DNA of 64,000 nucleotides from Anaerovibrio lipolyticus (lineage in GTDB: Bacteria; Bacillota; Negativicutes; Selenomonadales; Selenomonadaceae). The stretch covers positions 1 through 64,000 of the forward strand of contig NZ_JADYTY010000001.1 of assembly GCF_021531495.1 (NCBI RefSeq). The letters run 5' to 3'. The notes under the pieces were generated by a model. The model saw only the letters and a list, made by a program, of their open reading frames with translations, had not been told where the DNA came from and did not search any database. Positions 32,771 to 40,638 of the stretch are shown one piece after another (position 1 is the stretch's first letter; the number at the start of each line of letters is the position of its first letter). The position numbers and the translations under genes were made by a program.

Positions 32771-35090
32771 AAAAACTAAAATTCGTGCTCTTGCCATGAA
32801 GCGGATTGTTTTCGCCGGACTTCTACTGGTGCTGGTTTCCTTGGTAATTCTGTTCCTGTTTCGCCAGCGGATTTCTGTTTTGCTGGTAAACAATGTTCAG
32901 ATAGAAATGCTAAGCATTGTAGAGCAGAACCGTTTTAAGGTAGATGGCCAGCTAGAGGTTATTTTTCGCAATATGGAAACCATTGCTGATGATGCTGCTA
33001 ACAAAATTAGCAAAGGCCAGTCCTTGCAGGAATTGGATTTGGATAAAAGACTGCTAACCAATGAGTTTAATCATGCTGGCTTAATTAATATTTATGGTCG
33101 AGGCCTTGTAGGCCCGGATTTACAGTTAAGACATTTTGTCGGCATCAGGGAATCTCTGCATGGCAGCCAAAAAATTGTTTATATGCCAAATACCGCGCTG
33201 GGGGATGTTAATGCTGTAGTATTTTCCGTGCCTGTGGTAAAAGATGATAGGATTTTGGGCAGTCTTTACGCCACTATGGATATGACTAATCTTCAGACGT
33301 TGTTTAACGAACAGTCCAATATCAATCCTGATGAAAGCTTTATTATTAATTCTGAGGGCACAGTGTTCGTTAGGGCCAAGGATCAGGAGCTGGCGGAGCA
33401 AATAGGCATTCGACTCCATGATTGGCAGCAGCCAGAGGCACCAGAGGATATGCGGAACCTCTACACCAAGATTCGTCAGGACAAATCTGGAGTGGAGAGA
33501 GTTACCCTGCCTGATGGGAGACAGGTCTATATTGCCTGTATGCCCTTGGATACGGTAGACAACCTCTATATACTGAATGTACTGTCTATGGAGGTGATTC
33601 AAGAACGCATTAACGGGGTGCTGAACAATGCCACTGCTGTAACAGGGATACTGTTGATCATTTTGCTATTTGGCTATGGTATTACAGAAATGCGGCAGGT
33701 TAAGCATGGCCAGGAGATTTATAATCTGGCTTATATTGATACCTTGACTGGCTTGTATAATAAAGAAAAATACAAAAGGGATATGCTGAGAGAAATTGAA
33801 AATAAGCATAGCTCCCTTTGTGTATCTATATTAAATATTCGTGGTATGAAAACCATTAATGAGCTGCTAGGCGTGTCCTTCGGTCATAATGTACTCCGCC
33901 AGGTAAGCGAAATACTAAAAAGCCAGCTGTTAAAGCAGGAACAATGCTATATCGGAGATGGAGGTCTTTTCTGTCTGGTGAGCTGGGATGTGAGCAAGGA
34001 AAAGGTAGAAAGCCGTCTAAAGGAATTGATAGAGAAGATTCAGGCCGGAGACTGTGCCCAAGGTAAGTACAATATTCAGCTTTCTGCTGGAGCCTATTGG
34101 CATCTTATTAACAAAGAAAATGTAGGGGAGGGCACTTTGTCTCTCAGCTCGGTTTCTCTGCCTGCTATGGACAGCTTCATAGATACAGACAGTCATTGGC
34201 CAGAAAACTTTTTTACCAAGGCCAGGGCCGCCTTGAAGCAGTTAAAGATAAGTGACAAGGGAGGAGTGCGTTTTTTTGATGACAATTTGGCAGAAAAAAT
34301 TCGCACAGAAAAACTGTTGGAGAACAATTTCCAGCAGGCTTTAGAAAATAACGAATTTGTTCTGTACTATCAGCCTAAATATGGTATCAAAGGCGCAGAG
34401 CCAGAGCTGCATGGCGCGGAGGCTTTGATTCGCTGGATAAGCCCAGAGTATGGCTTCTTGTCACCGGGAAGATTTATACCTCTTTTTGAGCGGGACGGCA
34501 ATTTGGAGATTTTGGACAGACATGTGTTGAAGCTGGCTTGTCGGCAGTTAAGACAATGGCTGGATGCTGGTTACAAGGCTGTGCCAATTTCTGTTAATAT
34601 ATCTAGACGAAATATCGTGGGGGGAAATAACTTTCTGGCGTATGCTTTGGATGTGCTGGCAGAATACCAAATTCCAATCAATTTAATTCAGCTGGAGATT
34701 TTGGAAACTGATGCTTCTGTGGATTCTAAGCTGTTAATAAGGTTCCTTCAGATTTTTAAATCCAGCGGATTTAGCTTGGCTATGGATGATTTCGGCAGCG
34801 GTTATTCTTCCCTTGGTATGTTCAACTCCATGCCTATTGACTGTCTAAAACTGGATAAAAGCTTTTTTGACAGTTGGCAGCCAGATATGTCAGAAAGGGA
34901 TAGCTGTCTGATTAAATATATGATAAAGGCAGCCCATGATACAGGCAGAACAGTGGTAGCTGAGGGTATAGAAGAAAAATTCCAAGTAGATTTGCTTCGG
35001 CAATATAATTGTGATATGATACAGGGATATTATTTCAGCAAGCCATTGCCAGCAGAAGAATTTGCTAGCAAAATGCATAAGCGGGTATAA
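32754..35090 (+). CDS. Transmembrane degenerate GGDEF-EAL c-di-GMP phosphodiesterase
   Basis: 778 residues. Transmembrane helix 1 at about 19-38, an extracytoplasmic Cache-like sensor (about 40-285), helix 2 at about 289-308, a GGDEF-like domain (about 325-500) and an EAL domain (about 525-775). The cyclase motif is degenerate (G-D-G-G-L-F). EAL residues are intact: E-A-L-I-R-W near 553, N-I-S-R-R, L-E-I-L-E-T, D-D-F-G-S-G-Y-S-S, K-L-D-K-S, A-E-G-I-E and Q-G-Y-Y-F-S-K-P. ATG 32754 overlaps the BMP gene by 17 bases with GGAGGG upstream. It is predicted to hydrolyse c-di-GMP in response to the ligand state of the sensor or the partner BMP protein. Confidence 0.85.
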   Translation: MEQTNEKTKIRALAMKRIVFAGLLLVLVSLVILFLFRQRISVLLVNNVQIEMLSIVEQNRFKVDGQLEVIFRNMETIADDAANKISKGQSLQELDLDKRLLTNEFNHAGLINIYGRGLVGPDLQLRHFVGIRESLHGSQKIVYMPNTALGDVNAVVFSVPVVKDDRILGSLYATMDMTNLQTLFNEQSNINPDESFIINSEGTVFVRAKDQELAEQIGIRLHDWQQPEAPEDMRNLYTKIRQDKSGVERVTLPDGRQVYIACMPLDTVDNLYILNVLSMEVIQERINGVLNNATAVTGILLIILLFGYGITEMRQVKHGQEIYNLAYIDTLTGLYNKEKYKRDMLREIENKHSSLCVSILNIRGMKTINELLGVSFGHNVLRQVSEILKSQLLKQEQCYIGDGGLFCLVSWDVSKEKVESRLKELIEKIQAGDCAQGKYNIQLSAGAYWHLINKENVGEGTLSLSSVSLPAMDSFIDTDSHWPENFFTKARAALKQLKISDKGGVRFFDDNLAEKIRTEKLLENNFQQALENNEFVLYYQPKYGIKGAEPELHGAEALIRWISPEYGFLSPGRFIPLFERDGNLEILDRHVLKLACRQLRQWLDAGYKAVPISVNISRRNIVGGNNFLAYALDVLAEYQIPINLIQLEILETDASVDSKLLIRFLQIFKSSGFSLAMDDFGSGYSSLGMFNSMPIDCLKLDKSFFDSWQPDMSERDSCLIKYMIKAAHDTGRTVVAEGIEEKFQVDLLRQYNCDMIQGYYFSKPLPAEEFASKMHKRV

Positions 35091-35095
35091 AGTAA

Positions 35096-35132
35096 AGCAG
35101 TGAGAGGGGAAGCCATCTCACTGCTATTTTTA
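35096..35132 (+). terminator. Intrinsic terminator after the EAL gene
   Basis: AGCAGTGAGA (35096-35105) pairs with TCTCACTGCT (35116-35125), followed by ATTTTTAT. Confidence 0.85.
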
Positions 35133-35236
35133 TGGAATATACAGAACATATCCTTAAAAATAACTTGCGTTTACTGGAAAATGTGGTTGATGAATGGACT
35201 TTTGTTATTTTATAGTGGATTTTTTTAGGAAAAGAC

Positions 35237-35265
35237 TTGCATATCTGGCTTTTTTCCTTTATTAT
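35237..35265 (+). promoter_or_regulatory. Promoter of dapB
   Basis: TTGCAT (35237-35242), 17 bases, TATTAT (35260-35265). Transcription would begin near 35272, just before the TTG start chosen for dapB, and so excludes use of most of the longer open frame. Confidence 0.6.
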
Positions 35266-35315
35266 GGTAAATGTATCTCCACAGAGGAGAAATATATTGT
35301 TTGGAGGCGTTAGCT

Positions 35316-36107
35316 TTGATTAAGGTTTTAGTCAGCGGTGCCTGCGGCAGAATGGGACAGGCAGTTGTCAAGGCTGTTATGGAGGACCAGGAGCTGCAGC
35401 TAGTAGCTGCTGTTGATATTAAAACCGGCATTGATGCCGGTGAAATGGTGGGCATGGGCAAATCCGGTATAATTGTCACCGACAATCTGGACCAGGCCAT
35501 TGAGGATACCAAGCCAGAGGTTATGGTAGACTTTACTCGCCCAGATGTGGTATATGGCAATGCTGTCAAGGCATTGAAGAAGGGAGTATCTCCTGTTATT
35601 GGTACCACAGGTCTTTCTGATGAGTCCAAAGCAGAGCTGGCTCAGCTGGCAAAGGATAACAATGCACCATGCTTTATTGCACCAAATTTTGCTATTGGCG
35701 CTGTACTGATGATGCTGATGGCCAAGCAGGCTGCCAAATATATGCCAGAGGTGGAGATTATAGAGCTTCATCATGACAAGAAGCTGGATGCCCCATCTGG
35801 TACAGCTCTCCAGACTGCGGCTATGATTTCTGAGGTGCGGGCTGCTCATCAGCAGGGCAATCCAGAGGAAAGCGAAAAGGTGCAGGGAGCCAGAGGTGCC
35901 AATGTGGATGGTATGCATATCCACAGCGTTCGTCTGCCAGGTTATGTGGCTCATCAGGAGGTTATCTTTGGAGGTCTTGGTCAGACTTTGACTATTCGCC
36001 ATGATTCCTTGAACCGTGAGTCCTTTATGCCAGGTGTATGCCTGGCCTGCAAAAAGGTACGCAGCCTTTCCGGTCTGGTAATCGGCTTGGACAAGGTCAT
36101 GGATTAA
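35316..36107 (+). CDS. dapB: 4-hydroxy-tetrahydrodipicolinate reductase
   Basis: 263-residue lysine/diaminopimelate pathway enzyme reducing HTPA with NAD(P)H. The Rossmann start I-K-V-L-V-S-G-A-C-G-R-M-G-Q is at the N-terminus; the catalytic E-L-H-H-D-K-K-L-D-A-P-S-G-T-A segment near residue 150 contains the conserved histidine and lysine. The frame reaches back to 35271, but GGAGG (35303-35307) and the promoter support TTG 35316. Aspartate-semialdehyde dehydrogenase follows 31 bases later, making a dapB-asd unit; dapA is not in the window. Confidence 0.93.
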   Translation: MIKVLVSGACGRMGQAVVKAVMEDQELQLVAAVDIKTGIDAGEMVGMGKSGIIVTDNLDQAIEDTKPEVMVDFTRPDVVYGNAVKALKKGVSPVIGTTGLSDESKAELAQLAKDNNAPCFIAPNFAIGAVLMMLMAKQAAKYMPEVEIIELHHDKKLDAPSGTALQTAAMISEVRAAHQQGNPEESEKVQGARGANVDGMHIHSVRLPGYVAHQEVIFGGLGQTLTIRHDSLNRESFMPGVCLACKKVRSLSGLVIGLDKVMD

Positions 36108-36138
36108 TATTGATTAACATTTGAAAGGATGTATATAG

Positions 36139-37170
36139 ATGAAAAAATATAATGTTGCTATTCTGGGTGCTACTGGTGCTGTAGGTCAGGAATTTCTGAA
36201 TCTGATTGAGGAGCGTAATTTCCCATTTGCTGAGCTGAAGATGCTGGCTTCCAAGCGTTCTGCTGGTAAGAAGATTCAGTTCATGGGCAAGGAGTACACT
36301 GTTGAGGAGGCTGCCGAGGACTCCTTCAAGGGTGTGGATATTGCGCTTTTTGCTGGCGGCGCTGCTAGCAAGACCTTTGCACCTGCTGCTGTAAAGGCTG
36401 GTGCTGTAGTTATTGATAACTCCAGTGCTTTCCGTATGGACCCAGAAGTACCATTGGTTGTACCAGAGGTAAATCCAGAGTCTATTGCCAACCACAAGGG
36501 TATTATTGCTAACCCTAACTGCTCTACCATTATTATGGTTATGGCTCTGAAGCCTCTTTATAATGTATCCAAGATTAAGCGTGTAGTTGTATCCACCTAT
36601 CAGGCTGTATCCGGTGGTGGCAAGGAAGCTATGGCTGAGCTGGAGGAGCAGGTAAAGGCTATTAACGAGGGCCGTCCTGTAGTTGCCAATATTCTGCCTG
36701 GTGCATCTCTGGCTAAGCATTATCAGATTGCTTTCAACCTGATTCCTCAGATTGATGTATTCAAGGACAATCTCTACACTAAGGAAGAGATGAAGATGAT
36801 CGACGAGACCAAGAAGATCATGAATGATGATAGCATGAGAATCACTGCTACCACTATTCGTGTTCCTGTATACAGAAGCCATGCTGAGTCTGTAAACGTA
36901 GAGTTTGAGGACGAGATTTCTGTAGAAAAGGCTCGTGAGGTACTGGCAGCATTCCCAGGTGTTACCCTCACTGATAATCCTGATGAGCAGATTTATCCAA
37001 TGCCTTTGGAGACTTCCGGCAAGGACGATGTAGAAGTAGGTCGTATCCGTAAGGATTATTCCACCGATAATGCCTTGAATTTCTGGGTATGCGGTGACCA
37101 GATTCGCAAGGGTGCAGCTCTCAATGCCCTCCAGATTGCTGAGTACATGATTAAAAATGAAATGGTTTAA
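36139..37170 (+). CDS. asd: Aspartate-semialdehyde dehydrogenase
   Basis: 343-residue NADPH enzyme producing aspartate semialdehyde for lysine, threonine, methionine and diaminopimelate. N-terminal V-A-I-L-G-A-T-G-A-V-G-Q-E, the active-site cysteine in I-A-N-P-N-C-S-T-I near residue 128, and G-G-K-E-A-M are typical. GAAAGGATG leads into ATG 36139. Cotranscribed with dapB, and a terminator follows. Confidence 0.95.
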   Translation: MKKYNVAILGATGAVGQEFLNLIEERNFPFAELKMLASKRSAGKKIQFMGKEYTVEEAAEDSFKGVDIALFAGGAASKTFAPAAVKAGAVVIDNSSAFRMDPEVPLVVPEVNPESIANHKGIIANPNCSTIIMVMALKPLYNVSKIKRVVVSTYQAVSGGGKEAMAELEEQVKAINEGRPVVANILPGASLAKHYQIAFNLIPQIDVFKDNLYTKEEMKMIDETKKIMNDDSMRITATTIRVPVYRSHAESVNVEFEDEISVEKAREVLAAFPGVTLTDNPDEQIYPMPLETSGKDDVEVGRIRKDYSTDNALNFWVCGDQIRKGAALNALQIAEYMIKNEMV

Positions 37171-37192
37171 TTAATTACCAAATAAATAAGAG

Positions 37193-37239
37193 AAGCCCTG
37201 TCAGATAGAGAATCTGGTTCCTATTTGGCAGGGCTTTTG
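37193..37239 (+). terminator. Intrinsic terminator of the dapB-asd unit
   Basis: AAGCCCTGTC (37193-37202) pairs with GGCAGGGCTT (37227-37236), ending in TTTT. An inner AGA/TCT pairing shortens the large loop. Confidence 0.8.
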
Positions 37240-37312
37240 TGATATAATTATATTTGAATGAATTGGATTTTAGGTGCAAGGGAATAATATTGGCAGAGGA
37301 TGGGGAAGTGTG

Positions 37313-37987
37313 ATGGATAACATTAAGAAAAAATTATTTCGGCTGCAGGATGTTTGCTATGGGGATTTTCATAGCAAATTAATGCCTAATATTGCTAGGG
37401 AGAAAATTATTGGTATCAGGGTGCCTGTTCTGCGACGATTTGTTAAGGACTTGTCTGAGGCAGAGAAGGAAGATTTTCTACAACAGCTTCCACATAACTA
37501 TTATGAAGAAAATAATCTTCACGGACTGATTATTATGGAAAGCAAGGATTATGGAAGCTGTATAGGAGAATTGGAAAGATTTTTGCCTTATATAGACAAC
37601 TGGGCCACCTGTGATATGCTGCGGCCCAAAATTTTGAGCAAGCATCTCCCTGAGCTGCTGGAGAAAATCTATCAATGGCTGGCTAGTGAGGATACCTATA
37701 TTGTACGATTGGCCATTGGCTTTCTCATGAGCTTTTATCTGGATGATGGAGCTTACCAAAGAGAGTATTTGGCCAAGGTGGCAGAGGTTTCCTCTAAAGA
37801 ATATTACGTCCGTATGATGGTGGCTTGGTATTTTGCCACTGCCCTAGCTAAGCAATATCAGGATGCATTGCCTTATATGCAAAAAGGGAGAATGGAGGAA
37901 TGGACTCGCCGTAAGGCAATCCAGAAGGCCCTCGAAAGCCGCAGAGTTAGCCCGGAACACAAGGAATATCTGCGAAGCCTTCGATAA
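37313..37987 (+). CDS. DNA alkylation repair protein, AlkD-like
   Basis: 224-residue all-helical HEAT-like protein of the AlkD/AlkC family (DNA glycosylase for alkylated purines). The family stretch E-N-N-L-H-G-L-I-I-M-E-S-K-D-Y near residue 65 is followed by L-P-Y-I-D-N-W-A-T-C-D-M-L, holding the tryptophan and catalytic aspartate of AlkD; then I-V-R-L-A-I-G-F-L-M-S-F-Y-L and Y-Y-V-R-M-M-V-A-W-Y-F-A-T-A. ATG 37313 is the best start; the frame opens earlier at 37274 without a clear signal. Some family members have other roles, so the substrate is uncertain. Confidence 0.82.
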   Translation: MDNIKKKLFRLQDVCYGDFHSKLMPNIAREKIIGIRVPVLRRFVKDLSEAEKEDFLQQLPHNYYEENNLHGLIIMESKDYGSCIGELERFLPYIDNWATCDMLRPKILSKHLPELLEKIYQWLASEDTYIVRLAIGFLMSFYLDDGAYQREYLAKVAEVSSKEYYVRMMVAWYFATALAKQYQDALPYMQKGRMEEWTRRKAIQKALESRRVSPEHKEYLRSLR

Positions 37988-37992
37988 AGTGA

Positions 37993-38223
37993 CATAGGCA
38001 TATACTATATAGAATCGTGAATGGAAAAAATGATTTGTTTTCTGTAGTAATTGCACTGAGATATATGTTGAATGATCAGTGGTATAAAGAGCTTATAAAT
38101 GAACTTAAAGCCTTGATTGATAAATATCTTAAGAAACATGATAGTATATCAGAACAAGAACTATATGAGAAAATGGGGTTTTCGGAAAACTGGAGAAAGA
38201 TAACCAGATATAGAAAACAATAA
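37993..38223 (+). pseudogene. C-terminal remnant of an Abi family gene
   Basis: An open frame without Shine-Dalgarno sequence (the first possible start is GTG 38017, 68 residues) reads N-G-K-N-D-L-F-S-V-V-I-A-L-R-Y-M-L and ends in Y-E-K-M-G-F-S-E-N-W-R-K-I. These match, to my recollection, the C-terminal end of AbiF/Abi_2 proteins (G-K-N-D-L-F-x-V-x-x-A-L-K-Y-L-L ... M-G-F-P-x-N-W). The N-terminal domain and HEPN motif are missing, and the DNA is more AT-rich than both flanks. I read it as the leftover of a decayed abortive-infection gene. An independent small protein is the less likely alternative. Confidence 0.55.
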
Positions 38224-38242
38224 GATAAGGTGAATTATTTTG

Positions 38243-39250
38243 ATGAATGCAAATAATAATAATTTGCCTCATGTGGTGGTACTGGCTACCGGAGGTACGA
38301 TTGCAGGAACTGGAGCTTCGGATACTCAGATGACGGGGTATCAGGCAGGAGCTTTAGGTGTGGAGGTGCTTTTGGAGGCAGTACCAGCCTTGAAGCAGGT
38401 AGCCAATATTACTGGTGAGGAGATTGCCAGCATAGATAGCAAGGATATGACTGAGGAAATTATGCTGAAGCTGTCCTGTAGGTGCAATGAGCTATTGGCT
38501 CAGGATGATGTGGCTGGTATTGTAATTACCCACGGTACTGATACCATGGAGGAAACAGGTTATTTTCTCCATCTTACTGTTCATAGTGATAAGCCGGTGG
38601 TATTGACAGGCTCCATGCGTCCGGCTACCGCTATCAGTGCTGATGGCCCAGCTAATTTGTACAATGCAGTTAAGCTGGCTGTGGCTTCTGAGGCCAAGGG
38701 CAGAGGTGTAATGATTGCCATGAATGATGAAATCTTTAGTGCTCGGGATGTGGTAAAGAGCAATACGGAAAATCTGGCTACCTTTGCTACGCCTAATGGG
38801 GCAAAGCTGGGGATTATGGCTGGGGGAAAGCCTCGTTTTTATACCCAGCTTCTTCGCAAGCATACTGTGGACAGTGAATTTTTTGTCAATAAGGATACTG
38901 TACTGCCAAAGGTGTTTATTATCTACAGTCATGCTGGAGAAAAAGGAGAAATGGCTGAGGCGGCTGTAGAAAAGGGCGCCAAGGGAATTGTTTATGCCGG
39001 TATGGGTATGGGCAGTGTACATCAGGCTTCCGAGGCGGTGCTTATAAAGGCGGCACAGCAGGGGATTGCGGTGGTGCGTAGTACGAGAAGCTATTCAGGT
39101 ATAGTGGAAGCAGGTTTACCTCAGTGGACGGAGGCTGGATTTATACACAGCGATACTTTGCCACCAAATAAAGCTCGGATTCTATTACAGCTGGGACTGC
39201 TAAGCACTAATAGGCCAGCAGAGCTGCAGAGGATGTTTTTAGAATATTAA
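38243..39250 (+). CDS. Asparaginase (type II-like, cytoplasmic)
   Basis: 335-residue L-asparaginase/glutaminase-fold enzyme. Catalytic motifs: V-V-L-A-T-G-G-T-I-A-G-T-G at the N-terminus with the nucleophilic threonine, and V-I-T-H-G-T-D-T-M-E-E-T near residue 95. The sequence resembles the secreted AnsB type, yet no signal peptide precedes the domain, so the enzyme should be cytoplasmic. AAGGTG (38227-38232) serves either TTG 38240 or ATG 38243; ATG is chosen. It is separated from the next gene by an unusual 590-base gap. Confidence 0.9.
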   Translation: MNANNNNLPHVVVLATGGTIAGTGASDTQMTGYQAGALGVEVLLEAVPALKQVANITGEEIASIDSKDMTEEIMLKLSCRCNELLAQDDVAGIVITHGTDTMEETGYFLHLTVHSDKPVVLTGSMRPATAISADGPANLYNAVKLAVASEAKGRGVMIAMNDEIFSARDVVKSNTENLATFATPNGAKLGIMAGGKPRFYTQLLRKHTVDSEFFVNKDTVLPKVFIIYSHAGEKGEMAEAAVEKGAKGIVYAGMGMGSVHQASEAVLIKAAQQGIAVVRSTRSYSGIVEAGLPQWTEAGFIHSDTLPPNKARILLQLGLLSTNRPAELQRMFLEY

Positions 39251-39255
39251 TATAG

Positions 39256-39293
39256 CGATATGGGAGTACTCTTTCAGGAGCACTCCCATATCG
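39256..39293. repeat. Long inverted repeat after the asparaginase gene
   Basis: CGATATGGGAGTACTC (39256-39271) and GAGCACTCCCATATCG (39278-39293) form a stem with one mismatch, loop TTTCAG. It probably terminates or protects the asparaginase mRNA, although no proper T-run follows. Confidence 0.6.
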
Positions 39294-39317
39294 GTAATTT
39301 ATTTATACACTTTTTGT

Positions 39318-39378
39318 AGGCATGGCATATACTCTTCCAGGCACATCGATATACCTGTTAAGAGTATATGTCATGCCT
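39318..39378. repeat. 19-base-pair inverted repeat
   Basis: AGGCATGGCATATACTCTT (39318-39336) pairs with AAGAGTATATGTCATGCCT (39360-39378) with a single G-U. The 23-base loop contains a CAGG/CCTG mini-stem. The size and near-perfection are far beyond chance; it could be a structured RNA, a miniature mobile element or a terminator, since TTCTATTTTG follows. Confidence 0.6.
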
Positions 39379-39741
39379 TCTATTTTGTGTATTCATCGCA
39401 CTTTCTCGCTTTGGCACTGTTTGTAATTTTGACGTATTTACTGAAATAGAACAGCAAATGATAGTACCCTAAGAAAAAACTAGCTGAGCGATATTTAGTT
39501 CATATTACCGCTATTGAGGGATTTATAATCGAAAAATCACGATGATTCGGCAACAGCCGGAGGGGCATGACACTTTTGCGTCATGATAAACTATCAGGCA
39601 GGGCCATTAAGTCGGACAGAGCAAAAGTCGTTATGACCGCAGGCTGTATATCGAAAAACTTTGACATATCGAATTATATTTACATCCATAGGGAGATAGG
39701 TAACTCGGCAAATCAGAATTTAGCACAAATATCATGTTAGT

Positions 39742-39770
39742 TTGCAATATATGCACTGTTTTGATAGAAT
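39742..39770 (+). promoter_or_regulatory. Promoter of the MTA phosphorylase gene
   Basis: TTGCAA (39742-39747), 17 bases, TAGAAT (39765-39770), about 70 bases ahead of the start codon. Confidence 0.5.
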
Positions 39771-39840
39771 TTACTTATTAGAGTAGCGTAGAGGGTTATT
39801 TTATATTAACCATGTACCAGCGTTAGGAAAGGGGATTTTT

Positions 39841-40638
39841 ATGGTAAAGATCGCAGTTATTGGTGGTTCTGGTGTTTATGATCCAGATATGTTGGAGAAT
39901 GTAAGACAGGAGGTTGTAGAGACTCCTTATGGTGAGGTGCCTTTGCAGATCGGCACCTATGCCGGTAAGGAAGTGGCTTTTTTGGCTCGTCACGGCAGTC
40001 ATCACTCTATTGCACCTCATAAGATTAATTACAGAGCCAATATTTATGCCTTGAAAAAGCTTGGGGTACGGAAAATTATTTCCACCACTGCTGTTGGTTC
40101 CTTGAATAAAGCCATGCAGTTGGGAGATTTTGTCCTGCCAAATCAGTTCCTGGATTTTACCAGAGATAGAGTCTGCACCTTCTACGAAGGTGGTGAGCGT
40201 GGGGTAGTTCATGTGGATGTTACCGATCCATATTGCCCTGAACTGAGAAAGCAGATTACAGAGATTGGCAAGAGATTGGGTATTCATGTGATTAATGGTG
40301 GCACCTATGTGTGCACCAATGGCCCTCGCTATGAAACTCCAGCGGAGATAAAGATGTTTGCTATGCTGGGTGGTGATTTGGCTGGTATGACCAATGTACC
40401 AGAGGTTACTTTGGCTCAGGAGGCAGAAATGTGCTATGCCACCATTTCCATGGTCACTAATATGGCTGCGGGGATTTCTGAAACCAAGCTGACACATCAG
40501 GAAGTTATGGATGCTATGGCTGCCAACAGCGATAATTTCCGCAAGCTGATTATGACTCTTCTGGCTGAATTGGATCCTGATGAGGACAATTGTGACTGCG
40601 CCCATGTCTTGGAAGGGGTAGGCGGTTTCAAGCTATGA
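39841..40638 (+). CDS. mtnP: S-methyl-5'-thioadenosine phosphorylase
   Basis: 265-residue enzyme of the MTAP/PNP family that splits methylthioadenosine (or a related nucleoside) with phosphate. The start K-I-A-V-I-G-G-S-G-V-Y-D-P, the phosphate-site F-L-A-R-H-G-S-H-H-S-I-A-P-H-K-I-N-Y-R-A-N, the N-G-P-R-Y-E-T-P-A-E-I segment and G-M-T-N-V-P-E are all family hallmarks. The asparagine in M-T-N-V-P-E is less usual than the M-T-x-x-P-E of some members and could affect base choice, so inosine- or hypoxanthine-type substrates are possible. AGGAAAGGGG precedes ATG 39841. It overlaps trmO by four bases. Confidence 0.88.
   Translation: MVKIAVIGGSGVYDPDMLENVRQEVVETPYGEVPLQIGTYAGKEVAFLARHGSHHSIAPHKINYRANIYALKKLGVRKIISTTAVGSLNKAMQLGDFVLPNQFLDFTRDRVCTFYEGGERGVVHVDVTDPYCPELRKQITEIGKRLGIHVINGGTYVCTNGPRYETPAEIKMFAMLGGDLAGMTNVPEVTLAQEAEMCYATISMVTNMAAGISETKLTHQEVMDAMAANSDNFRKLIMTLLAELDPDEDNCDCAHVLEGVGGFKL

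Larger units (their letters stand above)
39251..39840. other. 590-base structured intergenic region
   Basis: No convincing protein frame or known RNA family was found. The region holds a 16-base imperfect stem (39256-39293), a 19-base stem (39318-39378), two small hairpins at 39546-39585, two direct copies of ATATCGAA (39648 and 39666), and finally the promoter and RBS of the MTA phosphorylase gene. It may contain a small RNA gene or decayed mobile DNA. Confidence 0.5.

Noticed and set aside
39501-39680. Possible transposase fragment in the asparaginase-mtnP gap
   Set aside because: Short open stretches exist on both strands but I cannot match them to any transposase family, so only the structure is reported.
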